This document shows positions 50,424 through 60,956 of a stretch of DNA of 64,000 bases, in pieces. The stretch comes from Cryomorphaceae bacterium (GTDB lineage: Bacteria; Bacteroidota; Bacteroidia; Flavobacteriales; UBA7430). Each line of letters opens with the position of its first letter. Position 1 is the stretch's first letter. A program made the position numbers and the translations under genes. The notes under the pieces are model-generated. The model made no database searches. It saw only the letters and a program-made list of their open reading frames with translations, and had not been told where the DNA came from. Location: NCBI GenBank assembly GCA_019649675.1, contig BOWN01000003.1, positions 124,001-188,000 of the forward strand. The letters are read 5' to 3'.

Positions 50424-53400
50424 AGTGAAGCAAGTATTAAGAATTATTTTTATTGTTCTTGTGTCTTGTTCAAGTTTTGCCCAAGAATTTACTAGTTGTG
50501 AAAGCGGAGAGGTTGGTGTTTTTGTTTCAATGGAATATACTGATGTTAATGTTCCTGCTGGACAAGTTTCTTGGGATATTCAAGACGGCGATGGAAATGT
50601 TCTTGAAGACCTAGATTATCTTCCAATTGCATCAAACTTCATCTATACATCTGATGAAATTTGTTTACCAGAAGGCGAGATTTATACATTTAACACGTAT
50701 GATTCAGGTGGAGATGGCTGGGGTTTTGGTTCTTGGTATGAGCTTTCTATTTGTGGAGGAAATTCAACAATTATTAATAATAGTGGGAATGCACCTTCTG
50801 GTTCTGGTGGTTCTGAATCATTTTCTCTGCCATTTATAACAGATAATTGTTTTTGCTTCAGTCTTGACCTACAGCAATCAAATGCATCTTCAGTAACTGC
50901 TAGTGATGGCTCTATAACCACCACTTCTTACGCAGGAAATCCACCTTTTACATATGAATGGTCTAATGGAGCCACAACACAAAACTTAAACAATGTTGCA
51001 CCAGGAGTATATTTTGTAACGATTACTGATTCTTTAGGTTGTGAATTAACAGAGATGGCTGAGGTTCAAGGGCCTAATGTATACATGGGTCCTGGAACAG
51101 ATAATATTTGCACAGGATATTTTTATGATTCAGGAGGTCCAAATGGTAACTTTAATTCTAATGAGAATTTTGTTTATACCATCTGTAGTGATTCCCCTGA
51201 TTTAAGTTCAGCAATTAGTTTTTATTCATTCGATTTAGGAGGATCTTTTTGGTCATCACCGGTCATGATAATCTATGATGGTGAAACTACTGACTCACCT
51301 ATATTGTATTCATATAATGGACCAGGAGACCCTCCACCAGGAAACATAGTGGCAACGGATAACAATGAAAGCGGTTGCTTAACAATCTCATTTAGCTCTG
51401 GGAATAATCAGTCAGCTGGTTGGTTTGCAGAAATTGATTGTCAGTATCCTTGCCAAGATTTTACAGTTCAAATTGAGTCCAGTGATTGGATAAATGCTCT
51501 AGGTCAATTAGAGGCTTGCTATGACATAGATTTAAATGCATTAACTGATTACCCAGAAAATAACCAATATTACTTCCAAGAAGATAATACAACGTCATTT
51601 AATTGGGCCTTTGGTGACAATCAAGTTTCTGATGACCAGTCAGTAACTCATTTGTATGCTGAGTTAGATACATTTAATTTAAGTTTAGTTGCCACCGATG
51701 TTAATGGATGTATAGCAGAGACATCCATTGAAGTAATTAACGATGCTCCTGGAGTTATGACTTCTATTATTCCTCCGGAAGATAATGAAGTGTGCCCTGA
51801 AACAATTGTTGAAGTAAGTTCTTCATTACCCGGAACAGATACTGTCATTAATTTTTTTAGTCCTGTAACATGGATTATTACAGAAGAAGCTTTGAATGTA
51901 GGTGAAGATTTTGGTGATCCAATATATCTGCCTGATGGTAGTGGTGTTTCATATGAAACAACTGTTAACATTCAAGCATTTGATGTTACAGCCACTTTAG
52001 ATGATGATGATTTTGAAGAAATTTGTATTGAAATTGAACATTCTTATCTAGGTGACCTTCAATTAGAACTCACATCACCAAATGGATCATCAGTTATACT
52101 TCATTCATACGGAAGTGGAGGTACAAGTACTTGGTTAGGAAATGCACTTGATAACGATGCTACTGAAACACCCGGAGAGTGTTGGGAATATTGTTGGTCT
52201 ACAGATGCTGAATTTAGTACTTTTGGGAACTCCTTATCAAATACTATTATAGCTCCAAACGGTTCACCTTCAATGGCTCCTGGTTCCTATACTCCAGAAG
52301 GAGATTTCTCTGATTTTGAAGGCTCGTCTGCTAATGGTGTCTGGACATTAACCATCACTGATAATTTATCTATCGATAATGGCTTCATTTGTGCTTGGGG
52401 AATCACAATGAATGTAGTTGGAGAAGAAGAAGAAGTTATTGTAGATTCTTTGGTGCCAGAAATACTTTCTTATGGATGGTATTGTGAAGAAGAGCCTTCT
52501 TCCATTGTTACTTTTGATTCAACTATGGTTGTTGTTCAACCAACTACGCCAGGTATTCATACCTATGTGATGAGCCTCTCTGACAGTTATGGGTGTGATT
52601 ATACAGAGGAATTTATTTTGGACGTTTATAATATACCAGAAACTGGCCCTAATTTAGTTTCTGAATGTCAAGATCAATTTAATCTAGAGGTGACTAGTGT
52701 TCCGCCTGGTGGAGGTTATTGGGAGTGGGTTAGTGGTCCAGATAATTCATCTCTTTCTTTTGACCCAGATACTAACTCACTTACTCCAGAAATTACGGTT
52801 AGTGAAGTTGGAGATTATACTTTTGTTTTTACTGATAATGACTGTGGATTGTCAAACACTGTTTCAGTTGATGTCCAAGTTGTTGATCCAATAGTTGAAG
52901 AATCAAATGATGTTTTATGTGTTTTAGATAATTCCATAAGTGTTATTGATCCTACTGGAAATGGTGGAGTTTGGACAGTATTTTCCAATGATACTTCTAT
53001 GAATGCTTACTTAGCAGATTCTAGTATGCTTGAAACCAATATTAGCGTAGATGATTTTGGGACTTATCAAGCAGCCTTTACTATTGATTTTTGCTACGGA
53101 ACAGATACTATAGATTTAAACTTTATTACTGTAGACCCTGTAATTTATAATCCTGGAATTCAGGTTTGTGATTGGGAGGTTGAGCTTGAAGTAAATAATC
53201 CTTCACCAACAGATGGTTTCTGGGAACTACTAAGTCAACCTAATCACACTTCTGCTGAAATTTCAAGTTTTGATAATCCAATGATAGAAATGGAAGTTGA
53301 CAATTTTGGAGGCTATCAGATGTCCTACACTATTAATGGTTGTGAAACATCAGATACATTAATGGTTCAATTTGCTCAGGCAATACCACAACTTAATATT

Positions 53401-53910
53401 GAAGAGCTTGTTCGTTGTAATTTAGACGCCACATTAGAGGTAGAGTCTTTTGGTATGGATGAAGGTTGGGGTTTTATCGATGGTCCTGCTGTTCCTTTTT
53501 TCAGTGATCCACTTTCATTTGAAATTGATTTAGATGTCCCTGAGTACGGGGATTATACTTTAATGTATACCGGATGTGATACTTCTGTGACATTTAATGT
53601 GCTGTTTATGTGCGATTTAGAGCCACCTAATACTTTTAGCCCAAATGGAGACGGATATAATGATTTGTTTATAATTGAAGATCTTACTTATGAGTACTAT
53701 TCATATAGTAATATGAGTATTTATAATAGATGGGGAGATGAAGTATATAAAAATGGACATTATGGGTTAGATGGTTCATGGTGGGATGGAAAGAATACCC
53801 ATCATTATGATGAGTTGGCTGCGGGTGTGTACTTTTATGTTTTAAAAGTTGGTAATAAGGTGACTCAGGAGGAAGATATTTATAAAGGAGTTGTAAACCT
53901 GTTCTATTAG
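50407..53910 (+). CDS. Large secreted multidomain protein with P-domain and type B T9SS (gliding-associated) C-terminus
   Basis: About 1167 residues from the ATG at 50407 (another ATG lies at 50395). Signal peptide ends CSSFAQ. Order by rough residue number: beta domain; SprB-like repeat (about 155-225, NPPFTYEWSNGATTQNL); CUB-like domain (about 230-355); PKD domain (about 395-435); proprotein-convertase P-domain (about 480-680, SYLGDLQLELTSPNG, NGVWTLTITDN); four or so related Ig-like repeats; type B sorting domain from about 1075 (TFSPNGDGYNDLF, YNRWGDEVY, AAGVYFYVLKV, KGVVNLFY). No protease domain is seen. Probably a surface adhesin or matrix protein delivered by T9SS. Confidence 0.9.
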   Translation: MKINTKVKQVLRIIFIVLVSCSSFAQEFTSCESGEVGVFVSMEYTDVNVPAGQVSWDIQDGDGNVLEDLDYLPIASNFIYTSDEICLPEGEIYTFNTYDSGGDGWGFGSWYELSICGGNSTIINNSGNAPSGSGGSESFSLPFITDNCFCFSLDLQQSNASSVTASDGSITTTSYAGNPPFTYEWSNGATTQNLNNVAPGVYFVTITDSLGCELTEMAEVQGPNVYMGPGTDNICTGYFYDSGGPNGNFNSNENFVYTICSDSPDLSSAISFYSFDLGGSFWSSPVMIIYDGETTDSPILYSYNGPGDPPPGNIVATDNNESGCLTISFSSGNNQSAGWFAEIDCQYPCQDFTVQIESSDWINALGQLEACYDIDLNALTDYPENNQYYFQEDNTTSFNWAFGDNQVSDDQSVTHLYAELDTFNLSLVATDVNGCIAETSIEVINDAPGVMTSIIPPEDNEVCPETIVEVSSSLPGTDTVINFFSPVTWIITEEALNVGEDFGDPIYLPDGSGVSYETTVNIQAFDVTATLDDDDFEEICIEIEHSYLGDLQLELTSPNGSSVILHSYGSGGTSTWLGNALDNDATETPGECWEYCWSTDAEFSTFGNSLSNTIIAPNGSPSMAPGSYTPEGDFSDFEGSSANGVWTLTITDNLSIDNGFICAWGITMNVVGEEEEVIVDSLVPEILSYGWYCEEEPSSIVTFDSTMVVVQPTTPGIHTYVMSLSDSYGCDYTEEFILDVYNIPETGPNLVSECQDQFNLEVTSVPPGGGYWEWVSGPDNSSLSFDPDTNSLTPEITVSEVGDYTFVFTDNDCGLSNTVSVDVQVVDPIVEESNDVLCVLDNSISVIDPTGNGGVWTVFSNDTSMNAYLADSSMLETNISVDDFGTYQAAFTIDFCYGTDTIDLNFITVDPVIYNPGIQVCDWEVELEVNNPSPTDGFWELLSQPNHTSAEISSFDNPMIEMEVDNFGGYQMSYTINGCETSDTLMVQFAQAIPQLNIEELVRCNLDATLEVESFGMDEGWGFIDGPAVPFFSDPLSFEIDLDVPEYGDYTLMYTGCDTSVTFNVLFMCDLEPPNTFSPNGDGYNDLFIIEDLTYEYYSYSNMSIYNRWGDEVYKNGHYGLDGSWWDGKNTHHYDELAAGVYFYVLKVGNKVTQEEDIYKGVVNLFY

Positions 53911-53928
53911 TTACAACAATTTTATCGA

Positions 53929-54528
53929 TTAATTTTTGTTGTGACTCTTCATCATTCGTGCAATATATTTTCCGATGATATCAAATTCTATATTTACTTG
54001 ACTTCCTTCTTTTAAGTACTTAAAAGAAGTATTTTCAAATGTATAAGGAATAATACATACTGAAAATTCAGACTCACTTGAATCTACAACAGTTAGACTG
54101 GTTCCATTTATTGTTATTGAACCTTTTTCAACAGTTGTTTCTGTAATAGATTTTTTGGCGTATTTGAATTTAAACATCCATGAACCATCTAAAGTTTCAA
54201 TTTTTGTACAAGTAGCTGTTAAGTCTATGTGCCCTTGAACAATATGACCATCTAATCTGTCTCCTATTTTCATGCATCTTTCTAAGTTAATTTTATCTCC
54301 GGAGATAAGATTGCCAAGGTTTGTTTTTTCAAGAGTCTCTTTGATTGCAATTACACTATATTGATTGTCCTTGATAGAAATTACAGTTAAACATACACCG
54401 TTATGAGCAACACTTTGATCTACTCTGAGCTCTTGAGTAAATTTCGCCTCAATTGTAAGCTGAATGTTACCTTTATTTTTTTCAACCTTCTTTACTGTTC
54501 CTAATTCTTCAATTATACCTGTGAACAT
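53929..54528 (-). CDS. ribE: Riboflavin synthase
   Basis: 199 residues. Two tandem lumazine-binding domains: MFTGIIEELGTV with SVAHNGVCLTVI and DKINLERCM, then LDGHIVQGHIDLTAT with GSITINGTSLTVVDSS and IPYTFENTSF. It dismutates 6,7-dimethyl-8-ribityllumazine. 39 bases after mqnC on the same strand; convergent with the large T9SS gene. Confidence 0.96.
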   Translation of the reverse strand: MFTGIIEELGTVKKVEKNKGNIQLTIEAKFTQELRVDQSVAHNGVCLTVISIKDNQYSVIAIKETLEKTNLGNLISGDKINLERCMKIGDRLDGHIVQGHIDLTATCTKIETLDGSWMFKFKYAKKSITETTVEKGSITINGTSLTVVDSSESEFSVCIIPYTFENTSFKYLKEGSQVNIEFDIIGKYIARMMKSHNKN

Positions 54529-54567
54529 AGTGCATTTTTTTATTGAAGTAATAATTTAAATGAAATT

Positions 54568-55692
54568 TTAGTAATTAATTACTTGTTCCTCAATGATTTT
54601 AGGCAATTCTCTGTACTCATATTCTTGATTTCTCAATTGAGGCTTAAATCCAGCTTCTTTTATAGCTTCTTGAATTGTTGTGGATGTAAATCTATGAGAT
54701 GCGCCTGCAGCTGAAACTACATTTTCTTCAATCATAATTGATCCAAAGTCGTTTGCACCTGCATGTAAACATAATTGTCCAACTTTTTTACCAACAGTAA
54801 GCCATGATGCTTGAATATTTTTTATGTTGGGAAGCATGATTCTAGATAAAGCAACCATTCGGATATATTCATCTCCATATACATTGTTTGAGACGCCTTT
54901 GACTCGTTTCAGTATTGTCCTATCATCTTGAAATGGCCAAGCAATAAATGCAAGAAACCCATTTGAGTTTTCAGGTTTTTCAGATTGTACTTGTCTAATT
55001 TTAACCAAGTGTTCAAATCGTTCTAAGAGTGTTTCTATATGCCCAAACATCATGGTAGCTGATGTAGTTAGTCCTAATTTATGAGCTTCTCTCATGATAT
55101 CAAGCCATTCTTGTGTACCACATTTTCCTTTTGAAATCATTCTTCGAACTCTATCATCAAGTATTTCTGCTCCTGCTCCTGGTAAACTATCTAATCCGGC
55201 TTTAATCAATGCTTTTAAAACTTCTTTGTGACTTTTGTTATCAATTTTGCTTATGTGAGCAATTTCAGGTGGTCCTAAAGCGTGAAGCTTAATATTTGGA
55301 AATTTGTTTTTAATATCACTAAAAAGATTGCAATAGAAATCTAATCCCAAGTCAGGATGGTGTCCACCTTGAAGTAATAATTGTTCTCCTCCATATCGAA
55401 TGGTCTCCTCAATTTTTTCAGTGTATTCTTCTATGGTCGTAATGTAAGCGTCTTTATGTCCTGGAATTCTGAAGAAGTTACAAAATTTACAGTTGGCATT
55501 ACAAACATTTGTTGTGTTAGCATTTCTGTCTATTATCCAAGTAACCCTGTTACTTGGCACCTGTTTCTTACGAAGTTCATTTGCAACAAACATCAAATCT
55601 GCTGTAGCAGCGTTTTCAAAAAGAAAAAGGCCTTCATTTGCGTTGAGGAATTCAAATTTTAGTGCCCTATCTAATAGCTTATGAGTCTCCAT
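54568..55692 (-). CDS. mqnC: Cyclic dehypoxanthinyl futalosine synthase
   Basis: 374 residues. Radical SAM enzyme of the futalosine menaquinone pathway. The cluster motif CNANCKFCNFFR (C-x3-C-x2-C) is followed by GGEQLLLQGGHHPDLGLDFY, SLPGAGAEILDDRVRRMIS, MMFGHIET and GANDFGSIMIEENVVSAAGA, which fit MqnC rather than CofH/MqnE. The organism thus probably makes menaquinone by this route; mqnA, mqnB and mqnE are not in the window. Confidence 0.94.
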   Translation of the reverse strand: METHKLLDRALKFEFLNANEGLFLFENAATADLMFVANELRKKQVPSNRVTWIIDRNANTTNVCNANCKFCNFFRIPGHKDAYITTIEEYTEKIEETIRYGGEQLLLQGGHHPDLGLDFYCNLFSDIKNKFPNIKLHALGPPEIAHISKIDNKSHKEVLKALIKAGLDSLPGAGAEILDDRVRRMISKGKCGTQEWLDIMREAHKLGLTTSATMMFGHIETLLERFEHLVKIRQVQSEKPENSNGFLAFIAWPFQDDRTILKRVKGVSNNVYGDEYIRMVALSRIMLPNIKNIQASWLTVGKKVGQLCLHAGANDFGSIMIEENVVSAAGASHRFTSTTIQEAIKEAGFKPQLRNQEYEYRELPKIIEEQVINY

Positions 55693-55728
55693 TAAAATGT
55701 GTATTTTTACTCTTCAAAATTAAGAAAA

Positions 55729-57165
55729 ATGCATAGTATTATACATAAAGTAGAGGCAACTTCAAAAGCTAGACATTTAGTTGTTTTGGGATCTCTAGAT
55801 TCTGACTTTTCCAAGATAGGGTTAAGTAAGTTAGAGTATGATTTTGTAACATCTAAATTAGTGGTAGGTGAGCATTCTATTCACATCAATCAGTATTCAA
55901 GGAGTATATTTATTGAGTGTTTACGTGAGGAATCCACAAAAAGTAATAATCTTGAGAAAGCAAGGGAAACAGGTGCTAAATTAGTAAAGAGAATTAATGA
56001 TGCTAAGATTGAAGAAGTAGAATTAATAAGCTTATCAAGTAGTGATATGAGTTTATATGTCGCTGAGGGTATGGCTTTAGCAAATTATCAGTTTTTAAAA
56101 TATTTTAGTAACCCAGAAAAAAACGAAACAGTTTAAAAGCAATTTTTGTTAATGCTGAATCATCAGCTATTCATAAATGAATGCTGTTGTATCGGGAACT
56201 ATATATGCTCGTGATTTTATTAATGAGCCCTTGTCTTATTTAACAGCTATTCAGTTTTCTGAGGATATGTTAGCTTTAGGAAAGGAGGCAGGATTTAAGG
56301 TAGAGGTTCTTCATAAAAAGCAAATAGAGTCCTTGAAAATGGGAGGCTTGCTTGCTGTAAATCAAGGCGCTTTGGAACCTCCAACATTTAATATTCTTAC
56401 ATATAAACCAGAAAACCATACTAACTCTAAGCCATTTGTATTAGTGGGAAAGGGAATCGTGTATGATACTGGTGGATTGAGCTTAAAGCCTACTCTAAAT
56501 TCTATGGATATGATGAAGTGTGATATGGGTGGTGCTGCTTCAGTGCTAGGTGTTTTATATGCCATAGCAAAAGCTAAATTACCTGTTCATGTTGTCGGAT
56601 TAATACCTGCTACTGAAAACCGTCCAGGAGGAAATGCTTATGCCCCTGGTGATGTTATTCACATGATGGATAACACCTCTGTTGAGGTACTTAATACAGA
56701 TGCTGAAGGTCGTTTGGTTATGGCTGATGCCCTATGTTATGCTAAGAAGTATAATCCTGAATTAGTTATTGATTTTGCTACATTAACTGGTGCAGCAGTT
56801 AGAGCTATTGGTAAATATGGTATTGTTGCTATGGGAAATGCAGATAGCAGAGTTCAAAATGAATTACGAGAAAGTGGTGATTTCACATATGAAAGATTAG
56901 CAATGATGCCTTTTTGGCAAGAATACTCAGAATTATTAAAATCTGACATAGCAGATATGAAAAATTTGGGTCCAGCTGAAGCCGGACAAATAACTGCTGG
57001 TAAGTTTTTGGAACATTTTACTGATTACCCTTGGATTCATCTAGATATTGCTGGCCCTGCTTTTTGACAAGTGATGACCACTATCGAATAAAAGGAGGCA
57101 CAGGCACAGGCGTTCGTCTTCTTTTTGATTTCTTACTAAAGAAATGTGTTAATGTAGAACAATAA
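55729..57165 (+). CDS. pepA: Leucyl aminopeptidase, M17 family (frame-broken)
   Basis: The N-terminal domain (55729-56136) is poorly conserved as usual. After a break near 56140-56176 the catalytic domain follows: RDFINEPLSYLT, LVGKGIVYDTGGLSLKP with the metal-binding Lys and Asp, MKCDMGGAASVLG, PATENRPGGNAYAPGDV and the hallmark NTDAEGRLVMADAL. A second break near 57065 (one more T) restores FLTSDDHYRIKGGTGTGVRLLFDFL to the stop at 57165. Two-metal exopeptidase in the cytoplasm. Divergent from mqnC. Confidence 0.92.
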
Positions 57166-57227
57166 ATTTTAGAGGTTTAAAAGTTAATTTTCAATGACAA
57201 TAATGAAACTTTTTTAATAAACTAAAT

Positions 57228-58295
57228 ATGAGAAAACAATTAAAATCCAAGAAAGTTCGTTTAGGAATTTCTGTTGGAGATATTAATGGAATCGGACTAG
57301 AAGTTATTATGAAAGCATTCTCCGATAATCGTATTTTTGATTTATGCACTGCTGTGGTCTATGCTTCTTCAAATTATGTCAAGGCATATCAGAAAGAGAC
57401 AGGGATGAAAAATATAAGGTTTAACTTTGTTAAGCCTAACTCCAAATTCATTTCTAATAGAATAAATCTTATTAATTGTTGGGAAGAAGATGTTAATTTG
57501 AATTTAGGTGAAGAAACTGATAATGGTGGTATTTATGCCTTAAAATCTTTGTATGCTGCTGTTGATGCTTTAAAAAAAGGTGATGTTGATGTATTGGTTA
57601 CAGCTCCAATAAATAAACATAATATTCAGTCTAATGAATTTAATTTTCCTGGGCATACAGAGTATTTTGCAAATGAGTTTAATGGAGGGGAAGCATTAAT
57701 GTTTATGGTTTCAGATTCTTTAAAAATTGGTGTGGTTACTGGTCATATTCCTATTGCTGATGTAGCCTCTTCTATTTCAGTTGAAAAGATTTTGAAAAAA
57801 GTTAATCAAATAGATAAATCTTTAAAGAGTGATTTTAATATTCGTAAACCTAAAATAGCAGTTTTAGGCCTTAATCCTCATAATGGTGACAAAGGTGTTA
57901 TTGGAAAAGAAGATGATACAATAATATTGCCAGCTATTGAAAAGGCTTTTAATTCTGGTAAATTAGTTTATGGCCCCTATTCTGCAGATAGCTTTTTTGC
58001 TTCTGATATTTTTACTCAGTTTGATGCTGTGTTGGCTATGTATCATGATCAAGGTTTAATTCCCTTTAAAAATATGTCATTTAATAGGGGAGTAAATTTT
58101 ACAGCGGGGATATCTGTCGTTAGAACATCTCCAGATCATGGGACTGCATACGATTTAGTTGGGAAAAATAAGGCTCAAGAGTCGTCATTTCGTGAAGCTG
58201 TTTACCTCGCTATTAAGCTTTTTAAGAACAGGCTAGAATATTCAAAGCTTAATGAAAATCCATTGAAAATTAAGCCAATATCTTACAATAAATAG
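57228..58295 (+). CDS. pdxA: 4-hydroxythreonine-4-phosphate dehydrogenase
   Basis: 355 residues, full length; supplies the aminoacetone phosphate for PdxJ in vitamin B6 synthesis. Motifs: RLGISVGDINGIGLEVIM, VTAPINKHNIQ, FPGHTEYFA with the metal His, LGLNPHNGDKG, AMYHDQGLIPFK (metal His) and VVRTSPDHGTAYDL. Confidence 0.96.
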   Translation: MRKQLKSKKVRLGISVGDINGIGLEVIMKAFSDNRIFDLCTAVVYASSNYVKAYQKETGMKNIRFNFVKPNSKFISNRINLINCWEEDVNLNLGEETDNGGIYALKSLYAAVDALKKGDVDVLVTAPINKHNIQSNEFNFPGHTEYFANEFNGGEALMFMVSDSLKIGVVTGHIPIADVASSISVEKILKKVNQIDKSLKSDFNIRKPKIAVLGLNPHNGDKGVIGKEDDTIILPAIEKAFNSGKLVYGPYSADSFFASDIFTQFDAVLAMYHDQGLIPFKNMSFNRGVNFTAGISVVRTSPDHGTAYDLVGKNKAQESSFREAVYLAIKLFKNRLEYSKLNENPLKIKPISYNK

Positions 58296-58354
58296 AATTG
58301 TACTTTAAGAAAAGCTACAGGCGGTTTAATTTTTAATATTGTGTTGACTGTCTG

Positions 58355-58386
58355 TTCTGTCAAATTAAAAAAATATTTTATCTTTG
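58355..58386 (+). promoter_or_regulatory. Promoter of the DUF177-rpmF-fabH-accB-accC genes
   Basis: A perfect -7 box TATCTTTG at 58379-58386 with TTCTG at 58355-58359 as a near -33 TTTG, 19 bases apart. The start of DUF177 is 20 bases downstream. Confidence 0.55.
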
Positions 58387-58406
58387 CGGACCGAAAAGTA
58401 ATTTGA

Positions 58407-58937
58407 ATGGATGAGCTCACAGATTTCGTTATACCAATAGTAGGGCTCAAGTTTGGGGAGCATTCTTACAGGTTCAAAGTTAATCGGCAGTTCTTTAAAG
58501 AATTTGATAATACTGATATTCAAGAAGGAAGTCTTCAAGTAGATTTGATTTTAAAAAAAAGATCAAATCATATGGAGTTAATGTTTCGGGCACAGGGAAG
58601 TATTCACTGTCAGTGTGATAGGTGCGGTGGTGATTTAAATTTACCTCTTGATCATCAAGAAATTAGAATTGTGAAATTTTCTCAAGAAGATTTTGATAAT
58701 ACAGATGATGTTTTAGTTATCGGACGTGAAGACCACCAAATTAATGTATCTCATATTGTATATGAGACTATTTTTTTAGGTTTGCCGATTAGAAAGTTTC
58801 ATAATCAAGAAACAAATGGACAAACATGTGATGAAGAAGTAATAAAAAGACTTGAAGAATATCAAAAAAAAGAATCAAATAAAGGTGTTGACGATAGATG
58901 GTCAGCATTAAAAAAAATATTAACGGATAAAGATTAG
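58407..58937 (+). CDS. DUF177 (YceD) family protein
   Basis: 176 residues. A beta-rich N-terminal part leads to [16 protein letters not shown] with a CxxC pair, then [23 protein letters not shown] and a basic end [11 protein letters not shown]. This is the YceD/DUF177 family, always next to rpmF and linked to 23S rRNA/ribosome maturation and to the fatty-acid operon. 5 bases before rpmF. Confidence 0.93.
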   Translation: MDELTDFVIPIVGLKFGEHSYRFKVNRQFFKEFDNTDIQEGSLQVDLILKKRSNHMELMFRAQGSIHCQCDRCGGDLNLPLDHQEIRIVKFSQEDFDNTDDVLVIGREDHQINVSHIVYETIFLGLPIRKFHNQETNGQTCDEEVIKRLEEYQKKESNKGVDDRWSALKKILTDKD

Positions 58938-58942
58938 TAAAA

Positions 58943-59119
58943 ATGGCACATCCAAAACGAAAAATTTCTAAACAAAGACGCGACAAGAGAAGAACCCACT
59001 ATAAAGCTGAAGCCCCTACTGTGTCTGTCTGCTCAAAAACAGGTGAGGCGCACTTATACCACAGAGCATATTGGCATGAAGGTAAAATGTACTATAAAGG
59101 TAATGTGGTTTCAGAATAA
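58943..59119 (+). CDS. rpmF: 50S ribosomal protein L32
   Basis: 58 residues, [21 protein letters not shown] to GNVVSE. The [18 protein letters not shown] start is the L32 signature. Only one of the usual Cys residues is present (SVCSKTG), so this is a zinc-free type. Below the length of many ORF cut-offs. Confidence 0.96.
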   Translation: MAHPKRKISKQRRDKRRTHYKAEAPTVSVCSKTGEAHLYHRAYWHEGKMYYKGNVVSE

Positions 59120-59192
59120 CATCCTTTAAATGTTATCACTTCACTTTTATTGATATTTATTCTTTTTTTACTGTTTGCGTATTAAGTATTTT

Positions 59193-59243
59193 ATGTAGAT
59201 TTAAACCCGTTTTTAATTAGGCTTAAATCTACATTTTTATTTT
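59193..59243 (+). terminator. Intrinsic terminator after rpmF
   Basis: Long arms ATGTAGATTTAA (59193-59204) and TTAAATCTACAT (59223-59234) around an 18-base loop, then a T-rich tail. The rest of the 278-base gap between rpmF and fabH holds nothing else I recognise. The hairpin would leave fabH-accB-accC to its own promoter or to readthrough. Confidence 0.7.
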
Positions 59244-59397
59244 AAAAATGCTGAGGTCGTAAGTTGTTATGGAAAATGATTTATATTAATAACTTATAAC
59301 CCAAAAAATTTAAATTTTAAAGCTGCAACAATATGCATTTGATTTTTATAAATGTGAGATGTGTAATTATTAGAAAAAGTTAAATAGGTTGTCAAAA

Positions 59398-60387
59398 ATG
59401 GGTAAATTAACAGCAGCTATTACAGGAGTTAATGGGTGGGTACCTGAGTATAAATTAACAAACCATGAGTTATCTACTATGGTAGATACAAATGATGAGT
59501 GGATTGTTTCACGAACAGGAATAAGAGAAAGAAGAATCCTCAAAGGAAAAGGTTTAGGTGCTTCAGATTTAGGCGCTAATGCAGTTGAAGGGTTATTAAA
59601 GAAGAAAAATTTAAAGGCAGATGAGATTGACCTTATTATTTGTGCAACAGCAACACCTGATATGCTTTTCCCTTCTACCGCATGTATTATTGCTGATAAA
59701 ATTAAAGCAAAAAATGCCTTTTGTTTTGATTTAATGGCGGCTTGTTCTGGATTTTTATTCTCTTTATCTACTGCTTCAATGTATATACAGTCTGGCGCTT
59801 ATAAAAAAGTAGTTGTAGTTGGAGCAGATAAAATGTCTTCCATAGTTGATTATGAAGATCGTACAACATGTATTATATTTGGAGATGGTGCTGGTGCAGT
59901 ATTGTTAGAACCAAATGAAGAAGGTTTAGGTATCCAAGATGCTATTTTGAAAAGCGATGGATCAGGAAGAGATTATTTGAATATGAAAGCTGGAGGTTCT
60001 GTTAATCCATCTACATATAAAACTGTTGATGCGAAGGAGCATTATATTTATCAGGATGGTAAAACAGTATTTAAGTTTGCTGTTACAAATATGGCTGATG
60101 TGTCTGCAGAAATTATGGAACGCAATAACCTAAAAGGAGATGATGTAGCTTGGTTAGTTCCACATCAAGCCAATAAACGTATTATTGATGCAACTGCTAG
60201 AAGAATGGGCGTTGGCTCAGAAAAGGTCATGTTAAATATTGAGAAATACGGTAATACAACAAACGGAACAATTCCTTTATGTTTATGGGAGTGGGAAGAT
60301 AAATTAAGTAAAGGAGATAACCTGGTATTAGCTGCTTTTGGTGGTGGTTTTACTTGGGGGTCTATCTACCTTAAATGGGCATATTAA
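59398..60387 (+). CDS. fabH: Beta-ketoacyl-ACP synthase III
   Basis: 329 residues from the ATG at 59398 ([10 protein letters not shown]); a TTG three codons upstream is less likely. It starts fatty-acid chains by joining acyl-CoA to malonyl-ACP. The catalytic triad is visible: Cys in [12 protein letters not shown], His in [13 protein letters not shown] and Asn in [27 protein letters not shown] is the family signature. Followed by accB 27 bases downstream. Confidence 0.96.
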   Translation: MGKLTAAITGVNGWVPEYKLTNHELSTMVDTNDEWIVSRTGIRERRILKGKGLGASDLGANAVEGLLKKKNLKADEIDLIICATATPDMLFPSTACIIADKIKAKNAFCFDLMAACSGFLFSLSTASMYIQSGAYKKVVVVGADKMSSIVDYEDRTTCIIFGDGAGAVLLEPNEEGLGIQDAILKSDGSGRDYLNMKAGGSVNPSTYKTVDAKEHYIYQDGKTVFKFAVTNMADVSAEIMERNNLKGDDVAWLVPHQANKRIIDATARRMGVGSEKVMLNIEKYGNTTNGTIPLCLWEWEDKLSKGDNLVLAAFGGGFTWGSIYLKWAY

Positions 60388-60414
60388 AAGAGAAAAGTAA
60401 CATTAATAATTGTT

Positions 60415-60933
60415 ATGGCATTAGATATTAAAGAAATTCAAGAACTTATTAAGTTCGTAGCAAAATCAGGCGTTTCCGAAGTAGATTTGGAAATAGGAGA
60501 AATGAAAATCTCAATTAAAACGCCACCTAAAAAGGGTAAAGGACAAATAGAAACAGTTGTTCAGCAAATTCCTGTTGCAACAGCGCCTGCAGTTAATCCA
60601 GTAGCAGTTCAATCCGCACCTTTGGTGGCTCCACCTGCTACTGAAGTGAAAGTCGAACCTCAGGTTACTAGTTCTGATACAGACGATTCAAAATATGTTA
60701 CAATAAAATCGCCAATGATTGGGACATTTTACCGAAAGCCTTCACCAGAAAAAGATCCTTTTATTAATGTAGGAGATGAAATTAATATTGGAACTGTTGT
60801 TTGTGTTGTGGAAGCAATGAAATTATTCAATGAGATTGAATCTGAAATCTCAGGTAAAATAATAAAAGTATTAGTTGAGGATATGAGTCCAATCGAATTT
60901 GATCAACCATTATTTTTGGTAGATCCTTCATAA
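60415..60933 (+). CDS. accB: Biotin carboxyl carrier protein
   Basis: 172 residues. N-terminal helical region, a Pro/Ala/Val linker (about 60-95) and a biotinyl domain with the lysine acceptor in VEAMKLFNEIES and the start IKSPMIGTFYRKPSPEKDPFI. It carries CO2 from AccC to the carboxyltransferase. Confidence 0.95.
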   Translation: MALDIKEIQELIKFVAKSGVSEVDLEIGEMKISIKTPPKKGKGQIETVVQQIPVATAPAVNPVAVQSAPLVAPPATEVKVEPQVTSSDTDDSKYVTIKSPMIGTFYRKPSPEKDPFINVGDEINIGTVVCVVEAMKLFNEIESEISGKIIKVLVEDMSPIEFDQPLFLVDPS

Positions 60934-60956
60934 TTTTTATTTCATAAAAAATTGCC

